Source: JBKBII01 sp046299415
GTDB taxonomy: Bacteria; Pseudomonadota; Gammaproteobacteria; Ectothiorhodospirales; Ectothiorhodospiraceae
Reading direction: 5' to 3'
Length of the DNA: 64,000 nucleotides
Assembly: GCA_046299415.1 (NCBI GenBank)
Contig: JBKBII010000004.1
Coordinates: 1-64,000, forward strand
The notes beneath the pieces were generated by a model. The model searched no databases. It had not been told where the DNA came from and worked only from the letters and a program-made list of their open reading frames with translations. Position numbers and translations under genes: made by a program. Shown piece after piece: positions 17,454-26,278 of the stretch. The stretch's first letter is position 1. Every line of letters starts with the position of its first letter.

Positions 17454-17901
17454 GTCTGGACATCCGAATGCGGAGATGCGGCGGCGGGATGAACCGGTGT
17501 TGGCGCGCAGCGCGTTGGCTGTTTAACGTAAAGGTTTCGCACGTCGTGAGCGTGCTGCGATACCGTGCGCCAGCGTTCTCGCACTGCGTGCGAAGCCTAG
17601 CGCATTTGTCGCCTTGCACGGCGGTTGGCGGTAGAGACAGGCCTGCTGCATTGGTGTTTGGCGTCGTGGCAGATTCGGCGCCCGAGTGTGGGCAGTTCGA
17701 TTTGCCCGAGTTTCGTACTGACGATGGTCCTCGTAAGGTTCTGTTTTGCGAGGGCGCGGACCGCGGATGATGATGGAGCGTTGGACTCTGTTTAGGGATC
17801 TGAGTCTTGCAGAAGCGTCAGCCGGCCCGAATGGTTGTGTGCGTTTGACGCAGCCGAGGAGCGGGTGGTCTGGATCGTGACCATGTTGTGAGGAGTGCGC
17901 C
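17454..17901. other. Intergenic, nothing recognised
   Basis: This 450-bp gap lies between divergent moaD and moaC and should hold both promoters. I looked for a structured Moco-type leader and could not identify one by eye. Confidence 0.35.
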
Positions 17902-18552
17902 ATGCAGGAAACAGTATCGCGGCAGACGGAGCCTTCGGCGGAGATCGGGGCGCAGACGCGCGCGGATCTTCAAAAGCCAGGCTTGGGCGGTGTTCGGCAA
18001 GAGGATTTAGAGGTTTGTGATCACGCAGACGTGACCTTGACGGCTGGCGATCACGGTGCCGATCGCGCGCCGGCAAATCTGACGCACTTTGACGCTGACG
18101 GCGGGGCGCACATGGTCGACGTGGGCGATAAGCCCGCGACGCGACGCCGTGCGATCGCCAGCGGGCGGATTCGGATGCGGCCGGCGACCGCGTCGTTGAT
18201 TCGCGCCGGAGCGGCCGCCAAGGGCGACGTGCTGGGCGTCGCACGCATCGCAGCGATCATGGCGGCGAAACGCACGGGCGAATGGATTCCGTTGTGTCAT
18301 CCGCTGGGCCTGTCGCATGTCGCGATCGAGTTCGACGTGAGCGATGACAGCGTCGTTGCGCGGGCGGTGTGCGAGGTCACGGGGCCGACGGGCGTCGAGA
18401 TGGAGGCGATGACGGCGGTTTCGGCGGCGTTGTTGACGATCTACGACATGTGTAAAGCGGTTGACCGTGGTATGACGATCGAGGCCGTGCGGTTGCTGGA
18501 AAAATCCGGAGGTCGGTCGGGGCTTTGGCGAGCGGATGTTGCATCTGAATAA
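17902..18552 (+). CDS. moaC: Cyclic pyranopterin monophosphate synthase MoaC
   Basis: MoaC converts the product of MoaA into cyclic pyranopterin monophosphate, an early step in molybdenum cofactor synthesis. The conserved protein starts at about residue 60: L-T-H-F-D-A-D-G-G-A-H-M-V-D-V-G-D-K. T-A-S-L-I, A-A-I-M-A-A-K-R-T, I-P-L-C-H-P-L-G-L and the G-V-E-M-E-A-M-T-A-V and Y-D-M-C-K-A-V-D motifs with active-site Lys/Asp follow. About 58 residues of Gln/Glu/Ala/Asp-rich, unconserved sequence precede this core. ATG 17902 is preceded by TGAGGAGTG at good spacing, so the extension is probably real. Confidence 0.92.
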   Translation: MQETVSRQTEPSAEIGAQTRADLQKPGLGGVRQEDLEVCDHADVTLTAGDHGADRAPANLTHFDADGGAHMVDVGDKPATRRRAIASGRIRMRPATASLIRAGAAAKGDVLGVARIAAIMAAKRTGEWIPLCHPLGLSHVAIEFDVSDDSVVARAVCEVTGPTGVEMEAMTAVSAALLTIYDMCKAVDRGMTIEAVRLLEKSGGRSGLWRADVASE

Positions 18553-18712
18553 GCCATCGAGTCGGCTTTTCGACCGCCGGGCCACTGGGCGCATGAATGA
18601 GCCGCTGAATCGACAGATCGAACGGGAACGCGCCCATCGTGCCTGAGAATTCTGGAACGATCACTGGCGGGATCGCCGACGTCGTAGCCGTCGCCGCCCT
18701 GAGGTGGCCGCT

Positions 18713-20140
18713 ATGAACAGACAACTGTCCGGGCCGACGAGCCCTTGTGTTGTGTCGGGCGTGATGCCTCAAACAGAGCCGCAGTCGAGTGCAACGGATT
18801 CGGAGGTGTGCTTCGCCGGGCGTTTGCTGAAGTGGTTTGACGAGCATGGACGGCATGATTTGCCCTGGCAACGGCCGCGTTCGATCTATCGCGTGTGGCT
18901 CTCCGAGGTGATGCTGCAGCAGACGCAGGTTGAAACGGTCAGAGACGCGTTTCAACGCTTCGTTTTACGTTTTTCGACCCTCGAGACGTTGGCGGCGGCG
19001 TCGCTCGATGAAGTGCTCACGCAGTGGGCGGGCCTCGGGTACTACGCGCGCGCACGCAACCTGCATCGTGCGGCCCAGACTGTGGTCGAGGCCGGCGGTT
19101 TCCCGCTCGATCGTGAGGGCCTCGAGGCGTTGCCCGGTATTGGTCGTTCGACCGCGGCTGCGATCTGTGCACAGGCCTATGGTCAACGGGAGGCGATTCT
19201 CGATGGCAACGCCAAGCGGCTGTTCGCTCGACACGCCGGGATCCCTGGCTGGCCCGGGACCCCGGCGGTGGCGCGTAAGTTATGGGAGGCGGCCGAGGCG
19301 CGGTTACCGGCTGAGAACTGTGGCAACGCCGCGCGCATGCCCGACTACACGCAAGCGGTGATGGACGTGGGCGCGACGTTATGCCTGCGTCGCCGCCCGC
19401 GTTGCGTCGAGTGCCCGGTCAATGAGGATTGCGCGGCGCTGTCATCCGATCGCGTGGGGTCAATTCCGGCACCCCGTCCGGCGCGGGTGCGACCGCTTGT
19501 CGCGATGGCGTTTGCGGTGTTGTGTGATGAGGGTGGTCGGGTCTGGTTTGAGCGGCGCTCGGAGGACGGTGTTTGGGGCGGGTTGTATGCGTTGCCCGAG
19601 ATTGACGTCGCCGCGCTAGGGCTTTGGGAGGCCCCTGAAGGGTTCGCAGAGTCCGTTGTCGATCACGTCGGCGAACGCGCGGCACCGTTCGTGGTGGTGC
19701 CCTCTGAGTGGCGGCGCGCGCCGGACCTTGATGCTGTCATCGAGCACGACCTCACGCATCGACGCCTGCGCCTCGAATTGAAGGGTTGGCGTCGAATGAT
19801 GCCAGCTGGCGATGCCCTCGCGGCAAATGCGAGAGGCCCAGCTGGGCCCGCAGAACGCCGCACTGTGTCGCTTGGCTCGGTTCCGAACAAAGATTTGGGT
19901 CAGACTTTCAGGCGAGACGAGTCTGATCAAAACGTGGGGAATGACGCGGGTGACGCCTTGCTGGCGTCGTCGGCCGCGCCTGCGATATCGCTTGACAGCC
20001 TTGTTTTCGATCGGCCCGGGCTGTGGCTGACGCCCGGTGACGTGACGCCGGGGTTGCCTCGGCCTCTTGCGATTTGGTGGGCGCAAAGAGCGGTGGATGT
20101 CGTCGTCGCCGAGGCTGGAGATGCCACAGGGGGCCCTTGA
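18713..20140 (+). CDS. mutY: A/G-specific adenine glycosylase MutY
   Basis: MutY removes adenine mispaired with 8-oxoguanine. It has the helix-hairpin-helix glycosylase domain (H-D-L-P-W, V-M-L-Q-Q-T-Q-V, G-L-G-Y-Y-A-R-A-R-N-L, L-P-G-I-G-R-S-T-A, I-L-D-G-N). The [4Fe-4S] cysteines are C-L-R-R-R-P-R-C-V-E-C-P-V-N-E-D-C. A C-terminal NUDIX-like 8-oxoG recognition domain follows (W-F-E-R-R-S-E-D-G-V-W-G-G-L-Y, E-H-D-L-T-H-R-R-L). About 65 Ala/Asp/Ser-rich residues interrupt that domain between G-W-R-R-M and the final P-G-L-W-L. ATG 18713 follows GAGGTGG (18701-18707). yggX comes next, as in E. coli. Confidence 0.9.
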   Translation: MNRQLSGPTSPCVVSGVMPQTEPQSSATDSEVCFAGRLLKWFDEHGRHDLPWQRPRSIYRVWLSEVMLQQTQVETVRDAFQRFVLRFSTLETLAAASLDEVLTQWAGLGYYARARNLHRAAQTVVEAGGFPLDREGLEALPGIGRSTAAAICAQAYGQREAILDGNAKRLFARHAGIPGWPGTPAVARKLWEAAEARLPAENCGNAARMPDYTQAVMDVGATLCLRRRPRCVECPVNEDCAALSSDRVGSIPAPRPARVRPLVAMAFAVLCDEGGRVWFERRSEDGVWGGLYALPEIDVAALGLWEAPEGFAESVVDHVGERAAPFVVVPSEWRRAPDLDAVIEHDLTHRRLRLELKGWRRMMPAGDALAANARGPAGPAERRTVSLGSVPNKDLGQTFRRDESDQNVGNDAGDALLASSAAPAISLDSLVFDRPGLWLTPGDVTPGLPRPLAIWWAQRAVDVVVAEAGDATGGP

Positions 20141-20362
20141 CGTTCGCCGATCTCGTCATGCGGTCGCGCCATTGAAGGTGCGTATCACGCGAGTGGACGG
20201 ATCGTCGAGTCACTTCGGCGAGCGTCGTGCTCTGAAGGGCGCTGCGCGACGACCCGCTTGCGAGCGCTCGATTCAATGTGAGTCGCGCGAGGGTCGGGCC
20301 ATGCGAACAGCGTTGGCCGAGGCAAAATGCGATCGATAAGAAAACACTCAGTGCGGGGACAG

Positions 20363-20382
20363 CGAGCCGCTGAGTCGGCTCG
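20363..20382. repeat. 7-bp perfect inverted repeat ahead of yggX
   Basis: CGAGCCG (20363-20369) and CGGCTCG (20376-20382) flank a 6-nt loop. It ends 44 bp before the yggX start and has no T-run, so it could be an operator or leader hairpin instead of a mutY terminator. Confidence 0.4.
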
Positions 20383-20426
20383 GGTATCCTGAAGTTCTCT
20401 GATCAACACAACCGCTGGAGTGATTC

Positions 20427-20708
20427 ATGCCGCGTACCGTGCAATGTGTCGTTTTGGGTAAGGAAGCCGAGGGGATGGACTTCCCGCCGTATCCCGGGGA
20501 TCTCGGCAAGCGGATTTATGAAGGGGTCTCCAAAGAGGCGTGGGCGGCTTGGCTCAAGCATCAGACGATGCTGATCAATGAGTATCGTTTGACGCCGGTC
20601 GATCCGAAGGCTCGCAAGTATCTCGAAGAAGAGATGGAGAAGTTTTTATTCAAGGGCGAGGTGAAGAAGCCCGACGGTTACGTCGCCCCGGAGGCGGGTG
20701 ACGAGTAA
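20427..20708 (+). CDS. yggX: Fe(2+)-trafficking / oxidative damage protection protein YggX
   Basis: A 93-residue cytoplasmic protein of the YggX family, linked in enterics to protection of Fe-S clusters and iron handling. Family landmarks: M-P-R-T-V-Q-C, V-V-L-G-K-E-A-E-G-M-D-F-P-P-Y-P-G, G-K-R-I-Y-E, W-L-K-H-Q-T-M-L-I-N-E and F-L-F-K-G. The usual N-terminal Cys is present at residue 7. The start follows a GGAG at about 20416-20419. mutY lies upstream on the same strand, the order also found in E. coli; both serve oxidative-damage defence. Confidence 0.93.
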   Translation: MPRTVQCVVLGKEAEGMDFPPYPGDLGKRIYEGVSKEAWAAWLKHQTMLINEYRLTPVDPKARKYLEEEMEKFLFKGEVKKPDGYVAPEAGDE

Positions 20709-20730
20709 TTTCGTGCACCGTCCGTTAGTG

Positions 20731-20753
20731 GGCCGCCGATTAGCGGCCTGTTT
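20731..20753 (+). terminator. Candidate terminator after yggX
   Basis: GGCCGC (20731-20736), loop CGATTA, GCGGCC (20743-20748), then TGTTT. The stem is perfect but short and the U-tract is interrupted. Placed 22 bp after the yggX stop and before the secretion operon. Confidence 0.5.
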
Positions 20754-20871
20754 GAAGGTTGCCCTGAACATGCGGATCCGAAAGATGATCGCGAACGAGA
20801 TCGATGTGAATCGAGTCGTGACACCCGACGAGCTGAACGATCCGGTTTCATCCGGGACGGGTTGATGGCCG

Positions 20872-21780
20872 ATGACGACTGAATTTTCAACAGACGATCC
20901 ATCGGGTCGACTCAACGCAATCGCTGCGCGTCTCGCCTCGGTGGTGGCTCTCGCGGTCGTCGCTTGGATGAGCGCGGGGCTCGTCTGGCAGATCGCCAGT
21001 CCTGACGCTGCGATGTCGATGGGGTTCGCGAATATCGATGGCGATAGTGCCGGGACGCTGCCGGTGGTGTCTGATCTGGATCATGAGTCGCCACGCCTCG
21101 CGATGATTGCGGATCGATCGCTGTTCGGGACGGCGAATGCGCCGTCTGTGCCTGCGATTGCAGTGGTGGCACCCGATAGTCAGCTGCGAGTCGAGCTTAC
21201 GGGCATCGCGTCGATCGGTTCGCGCGGCGCGGCGTTCGTGCGCGTCGAAGGCCGTGCCGAGCGCTTGGTGCGGCCCGGTGACGCGCTGGGTGTCGGCAAC
21301 GCACGGGTTGTCGCGATCGAATCTGACCGACTGGTTATCGATCGGGATGGTCGCACCGAGCAGATTCGGCTACCACGACTCGACGGCCGAACGCCCGAGG
21401 CGCAAATTCGCCCGGCGTCGGCAGCGCCCGGCGCCTCCGCTGCGGCGGGGCTGGAGCTTGGCTCGGCTGACGGTGCACCATCGGTACGTCGCGATGAGTG
21501 GCTGACTTCGCCCGAACGTTTGACCGAGGCCGTGCAGCTGCGCCCGGTGACGCGTCAGGGCCAGTTTGTCGGGGTGTCGCTACGGCCACTGCGCAATCAG
21601 CGCGAATTCGCTGCGGCTGGTTTACGCCCGGGCGATATCGTCACAGCGATCGATGGGATGCCCGTGGCGACGATCGACGATCCGGGGGCGTTGCTCTCGC
21701 GGCTGTCAACGGCGTCGCAGGTGGGGTTGTCGATCGAGCGCGATGGTGCGGCCATCGAGTTGTCGGTGAATCTTGAGTGA
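20872..21780 (+). CDS. gspC: Type II secretion system protein GspC
   Basis: GspC is the inner-membrane protein that links the cytoplasmic-membrane platform to the secretin through its periplasmic homology region. The 302 residues show a short cytoplasmic N-terminus, one membrane helix (about 20-40, L-A-S-V-V-A-L-A-V-V-A-W-M), an HR domain (about 75-165; R-S-L-F-G, L-T-G-I-A-S, A-F-V-R-V-E-G, L-V-R-P-G-D-A) and a C-terminal PDZ-like domain (about 215-300; L-R-P-L-R-N, G-L-R-P-G-D-I-V-T-A-I-D-G). A linker of Ala/Pro/Gly lies between. It is the first gene of the gspC-N operon. Confidence 0.88.
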   Translation: MTTEFSTDDPSGRLNAIAARLASVVALAVVAWMSAGLVWQIASPDAAMSMGFANIDGDSAGTLPVVSDLDHESPRLAMIADRSLFGTANAPSVPAIAVVAPDSQLRVELTGIASIGSRGAAFVRVEGRAERLVRPGDALGVGNARVVAIESDRLVIDRDGRTEQIRLPRLDGRTPEAQIRPASAAPGASAAAGLELGSADGAPSVRRDEWLTSPERLTEAVQLRPVTRQGQFVGVSLRPLRNQREFAAAGLRPGDIVTAIDGMPVATIDDPGALLSRLSTASQVGLSIERDGAAIELSVNLE

Positions 21781-21972
21781 GTCTGAGGTGAAGGCAGGCG
21801 ACGGTGATGAGTCCGTCATGGCCGCAGCTGACGTAGACGTGAGGCGTGACTGGCGGCGAGTTCACGCGGCCGCGTGGCGGGTTGGCTGGCGCGGGTGGTC
21901 GGCTCGCCGCGACAGAACGCTCGCGGTTCAGTATCGTGTCCACTCATAAGCCTTGGATTTTGTGACCATTCC

Positions 21973-24321
21973 ATGACGCGTTTCGCGATCTACAGACACT
22001 CGAACACTGATTCGGTTGCTTCGCTTTCCGCCATGCTACTGCGGGCTCCCGACGGTTTGGGTCCGCTCGAGCGGATTGCAAAGCGGCAGATTCGTGTTGA
22101 CGAGATTGAATCGACGGCTGCGCGCGGCGATCGTTTGGCGCCGCGTCTGATCTCGGGGGAGGCACCGGAGTTTTCGGGTGTCGCAACCCGAAGGCGCTGC
22201 GAGCCGACGCTCTCGTGGCTGATCCGGCGGTCGATTCGTGGGCTCGTGCGACGACTGGCCGATGAGCTCTGCGCCAATGGCTCGTGGGCTGATGGTGTCG
22301 GACAGGCTGCTCCCGCAGCTCGTGCGTTGCGACGTCGCAGCGCGGAGATCAGGCCTTTTTTTGCGGCTCTCGTGTTGGTGGCCGGGGTGGCTCCGGCGGT
22401 CGTTCAGGCTCAGTCGGCGGCCGCGGGTGTGCCGCAGATCGAGATCACCGACGACGATCGCGTCGTGCTGAACTTGCGCGAGACCGAAATCGGTACGCTG
22501 ATTGATCTGATTGCGCAGGAAACCGAGACCAATTTCATCGTTGATCCGCGCGTGCGCGGCCGCGTGAGCCTGATCTCGGGGCGACCGGTGACGCGTGATG
22601 AGTTGATGGATCTGTTTTTGGGCGCGCTGAAAATCTATGGCTTTTCGGCGGTGCCTGGCGCCGGGGCGATGCGGATCGTGCCCGATGTGCAGGCGAAACA
22701 AAACGAGATCGAGACGTTGCCCGAGCCGGGACGCGGCGTTGAGCCGCCCGCCGATGCGGTGGTGACCGACGTGATCGTTCTGTCGCACGTCAATGCGGCG
22801 CAGCTCGTACCGATTCTGCGCCCGCTGGTGCCACAGGGCGGACATTTGGCGGCTGGTGTCGACTCCAACACATTGCTGATCGCCGATACCGCGGCGAACG
22901 CCCGCCGGATACGTGAACTCGTCGCGCGTATGGATCTGCCGTTGACGCCAGAGTTTGAAGTGGTCGAATTGCGTCATGCGCGGGCGGAGGCGCTGGCCGA
23001 GCGTTTGTCGAGTCTGGTCGGTAGTGGCGAGGTCGCCGCGCGGGCGCGCGTGCAGGTGGCCTCCGATCCGCGCGCCAACGCGTTGATCCTTTCGGGGCCG
23101 CTCGATGCGCGCCTGGCGATGCGTGGTCTGGTTGCGCAGCTCGATCGACCGACGACTCAGGGCAACACGCGGGTGCATTACCTGCGCTATGCCCGTGCCG
23201 AGGACGTGGCCGAGATTCTGCGCGAACTGGCCGAACAACGCGTGCAGGAAGCCGACGGGGCGCCGACCGGCGGTGGCAGTGTGCGCGTGCGGGCGCATGA
23301 GAGCACGAACTCGATCGTGCTGTTCGGTCCGGGCGACGTGCTCGGCGATCTCGAAGATGTTATCGAGCGACTGGATATTCGTCGCGCGCAGGTGTTGGTC
23401 GAGGCGGTGATCGCCGAGGTGTCGTCGGAGCGTGCGCGCGAGCTCGGCGTGCAATGGGGCGCGATTGGTAATCGAGCGGCGGGCCTTTTGAACTTTGACC
23501 GTCAGGGGCGTGGGCTGTTGCAGCTTGCAGCTGGGGTCGAGGCGTTTCTCGGGGGGGCGGTGGCGGCGCCGCCGAATCCGGGTGATGGTCTCTCGCTCGG
23601 TGGCGTCGGGCAGACGGGTTCGACGCGGATCGCGGCCCTGGTCTCGGCGCTTCAGGGCGATTCGTCGAGCAATATTCTGTCGACGCCTTCGGTGCTGACG
23701 CTCGATAACGAGGAGGCGGAGATCGTCGTCGGCCAGAATGTCCCCTTCATCGTCGGGCGATCGATCGAGGATTCTGGACAGGCGTTCGACACGATTCGGC
23801 GCGAGGATGTGGGCGTGAAGCTGCGCGTGCGACCCCAGATCAACGAGGGCGATGCGATTCGTCTCGAGATCGTCCAGGAGGTGTCGCAGATCGCCCAGGG
23901 GGCCGCGGCCGCGGCCGATTTGATTACCAATACCCGCACATTGCGTACCCATGTGATCGTCGATGACGGCGATATCCTGGTGCTGGGCGGATTGATCGAA
24001 GATTCTCGTAGTGATACCCGTGATCAGGTACCGGGGCTCGGCAGCATTCCTGGAATCGGCGCGTTGTTTCGTTTTGACTCGCAGCGTTCTGAGAAACGCA
24101 ATCTGATGATTTTTCTGAACCCGCGAATCGTGCGATCGAGCGGCGAGGGCACGGCGCTGGCGGCCGAGAAGTATTCGTTCATCCGGCGCGAGCAACTTCG
24201 AGACCAGGGCCGCGTGGGACGGGGCGCCGTTGGTAATTTGTTGCCCGAGTACCCGCTGCTGGCCGATTTGCCGCCGAGCTTCGAGGAGTTGCGGGCGTCG
24301 TCGAATGGCCTGGGGCGTTGA
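21973..24321 (+). CDS. gspD: Type II secretion system secretin GspD
   Basis: GspD forms the outer-membrane channel. The mature protein begins after a signal-like stretch R-R-R-S-A-E-I-R-P-F-F-A-A-L-V-L-V ending V-V-Q-A-Q-S. N0 follows (I-E-I-T-D-D-D-R-V-V-L-N-L-R-E-T-E-I), then N1-N3 repeats and the secretin core (V-G-Q-N-V-P-F-I-V-G, G-V-K-L-R-V-R-P, L-V-L-G-G-L-I-E-D-type motif). The start is unclear: the frame is open from 21874, with ATG 21973, GTG 22246 and TTG 22327 as options. TTG 22327 would give an ordinary signal peptide; upstream starts add 90-118 unconserved residues. The stop is one base before the gspE start. Confidence 0.9.
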   Translation: MTRFAIYRHSNTDSVASLSAMLLRAPDGLGPLERIAKRQIRVDEIESTAARGDRLAPRLISGEAPEFSGVATRRRCEPTLSWLIRRSIRGLVRRLADELCANGSWADGVGQAAPAARALRRRSAEIRPFFAALVLVAGVAPAVVQAQSAAAGVPQIEITDDDRVVLNLRETEIGTLIDLIAQETETNFIVDPRVRGRVSLISGRPVTRDELMDLFLGALKIYGFSAVPGAGAMRIVPDVQAKQNEIETLPEPGRGVEPPADAVVTDVIVLSHVNAAQLVPILRPLVPQGGHLAAGVDSNTLLIADTAANARRIRELVARMDLPLTPEFEVVELRHARAEALAERLSSLVGSGEVAARARVQVASDPRANALILSGPLDARLAMRGLVAQLDRPTTQGNTRVHYLRYARAEDVAEILRELAEQRVQEADGAPTGGGSVRVRAHESTNSIVLFGPGDVLGDLEDVIERLDIRRAQVLVEAVIAEVSSERARELGVQWGAIGNRAAGLLNFDRQGRGLLQLAAGVEAFLGGAVAAPPNPGDGLSLGGVGQTGSTRIAALVSALQGDSSSNILSTPSVLTLDNEEAEIVVGQNVPFIVGRSIEDSGQAFDTIRREDVGVKLRVRPQINEGDAIRLEIVQEVSQIAQGAAAAADLITNTRTLRTHVIVDDGDILVLGGLIEDSRSDTRDQVPGLGSIPGIGALFRFDSQRSEKRNLMIFLNPRIVRSSGEGTALAAEKYSFIRREQLRDQGRVGRGAVGNLLPEYPLLADLPPSFEELRASSNGLGR

Positions 24322-24322
24322 A

Positions 24323-26029
24323 ATGGCTGCAGTACGTCCCGTTGCGATCGTTGGGTCGGTTGGCGATGAAGGCCTGATCGATGCGATGACTGCGCTGAGC
24401 GCTTCCGCGGGGGCTCAAGGAAGGGATGCCGAGAGTGCGTCGGTCGCTTCGATCGGGGCGGCGAGCGTCGCGACCGTGGCGCGAATCCCGTTTGGTTTTG
24501 CGCGTCGTCATGGCGTCATGCTGATCGAGAAACGCTCCATTGAGGGCGGTAAACGATCGCCTGGTGAGCCATCGAGGGGGGATGATCCATCGATTGGCAT
24601 TTGCGTCGAGGCCAGCGTCTCTGAGCGCGCGACGCCAACGGGTCTGCGTGAGCTGGCCCGTCTAATGACGGCGTTTGCGGTTGCCGCGCCGACGGTCGAG
24701 CGCCTCGATGCGGCGGCCTTCGACGCACTGCTCGGGCGTTTGCACGGCCAAGGGGACGCTGAGCAGGAGTGGGTCGATGCGTTGGACGAACGTATCGACC
24801 TGGCGCATCTGGCCGAGGAGCTGAGCGAGCCGCAGGACTTGCTCGATGCTGAGGACGATGCCCCGATCATTCGTTTGATCAATGCCTTGCTGACCCAGGC
24901 GGTGCGCGAGGACGCCTCGGATATCCACATCGAACCGTTCGAGCGGCGATTGTCGATCCGTATGCGCGTCGATGGCGTGATGCGCGATGTGCTCAATCCG
25001 CCCGTGACTCTGGCGCCGTTGGTCGTGTCACGGGTGAAGGTCATGGCGCGCCTCGATATCGCCGAGAAACGTTTGCCGCAGGACGGACGAATTTCGCTGC
25101 GCGTCGCAGGACGGGCCGTCGATGTGCGCGTCTCGACGCTGCCGTCTGGACACGGTGAGCGCGTGGTGCTGCGTCTGCTCGACAAGGCTGCGGGTCGGTT
25201 GCGCCTCGATCAGATCGGTATGCCGCCCGCGACGTTATCGAGCTTCCGTCGAACGATCTCGCGTCCGCACGGCATCGTTCTGGTGACGGGGCCGACGGGC
25301 TCGGGCAAGACCACGACGTTGTATGCCGCGCTGTCGGAGTTGAACGATTCGAGCCGGAACATTCTGACGGTCGAGGATCCGATCGAGTATTTCATCGATG
25401 GGATCGGGCAGACGCAGGTCAATGCGCGCATTGACATGAGCTTCGCTCGCGGCCTGCGAGCGATCCTGCGTCAGGATCCCGATGTCGTGATGGTCGGCGA
25501 GATTCGCGATCTTGAGACCGTGCAGATTGCGATCCAGGCGTCGCTGACCGGGCATACCGTGTTTTCGACTTTGCACACGAATTCCGCGATCGGCGCGATC
25601 ACGCGCTTGCGCGATATGGGGGTCGAGCCATTTTTGCTCTCGTCGACGCTGAACGGTGTTCTCGCTCAGCGGCTCGTGCGGCGTTTATGCCCGACGTGTC
25701 GTGAAGCGCATCAACCCGACGCCACTGAGTGCGCGCTTTTGGGGCGCGATGCGGGCGACGTCGTCGAGCCGATTTTTCGTGCCGTCGGCTGTCCGGCCTG
25801 CAATGGCCAAGGGTATCGCGGGCGACTCGCTGTGTATGAGTGGGTGCCGTTTGATGATCGGCTGCGCGAATTGACTCATAACGGTGCGGGAGAAGCGGAG
25901 CTGATCGAGGCGGCGCGCCGTCACTCGGATGGTTTGCGTGTCGACTGCGCACGGCGTGTGCTCTCGGGCGAGACGACGTTGGAGGAAATGATCAGAGTGA
26001 CGCAGGACGACGTGGCCGAGCGGCTGTAG
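24323..26029 (+). CDS. gspE: Type II secretion ATPase GspE
   Basis: GspE is the cytoplasmic ATPase that powers pseudopilus assembly. From ATG 24323 (one base after the gspD stop): an N1E-type domain, then D-A-P-I-I-R-L-I-N and S-D-I-H-I-E-P-F-E at the start of N2E. Walker A is G-P-T-G-S-G-K-T-T, Walker B is in D-P-D-V-V-M-V-G-E-I-R-D, and the His box H-T-V-F-S-T-L-H-T-N follows. The tetracysteine zinc motif is C-P-T-C then G-C-P-A-C-N-G-Q-G-Y-R-G-R, about 35 residues apart. At 568 residues it is longer than usual (about 500) because of an Ala/Ser/Gly-rich N-terminal third. Confidence 0.93.
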   Translation: MAAVRPVAIVGSVGDEGLIDAMTALSASAGAQGRDAESASVASIGAASVATVARIPFGFARRHGVMLIEKRSIEGGKRSPGEPSRGDDPSIGICVEASVSERATPTGLRELARLMTAFAVAAPTVERLDAAAFDALLGRLHGQGDAEQEWVDALDERIDLAHLAEELSEPQDLLDAEDDAPIIRLINALLTQAVREDASDIHIEPFERRLSIRMRVDGVMRDVLNPPVTLAPLVVSRVKVMARLDIAEKRLPQDGRISLRVAGRAVDVRVSTLPSGHGERVVLRLLDKAAGRLRLDQIGMPPATLSSFRRTISRPHGIVLVTGPTGSGKTTTLYAALSELNDSSRNILTVEDPIEYFIDGIGQTQVNARIDMSFARGLRAILRQDPDVVMVGEIRDLETVQIAIQASLTGHTVFSTLHTNSAIGAITRLRDMGVEPFLLSSTLNGVLAQRLVRRLCPTCREAHQPDATECALLGRDAGDVVEPIFRAVGCPACNGQGYRGRLAVYEWVPFDDRLRELTHNGAGEAELIEAARRHSDGLRVDCARRVLSGETTLEEMIRVTQDDVAERL

Positions 26030-26278
26030 CGACGGGCTGGAGATTCTTTACGCGGGTGCAGGTCAGTGGTGCTCGGTGCTCGCACAACTGCTCATGATGT
26101 TTTGTGGCTCGTCGCGAGCCGTGGCCTCATCGGGCCGCCTGAAGCCTGATGGCAGGCCGGGAGCCGGCGCGAGTCTTTTCAGCCCTTCTGGCTCGTCACT
26201 TCGCACATCGCTGCGTTCGTCGTCGGATCCGTCGTGGTGGTTCGCGTCGTTCTTGGTTTTAGGGTCGAGGGAGGGTTC

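Noticed and set aside
20770..20865. 31-codon frame (M-R-I-R-K-M...) between yggX and gspC
   Set aside because: No ribosome site of note, no hydrophobic or conserved pattern; too little to support.
22036..24195. 719-codon open frame on the minus strand opposite gspD
   Set aside because: It is the mirror frame of a strongly conserved secretin gene in GC-rich DNA; the product is His/Arg/Gln-rich with no family content.
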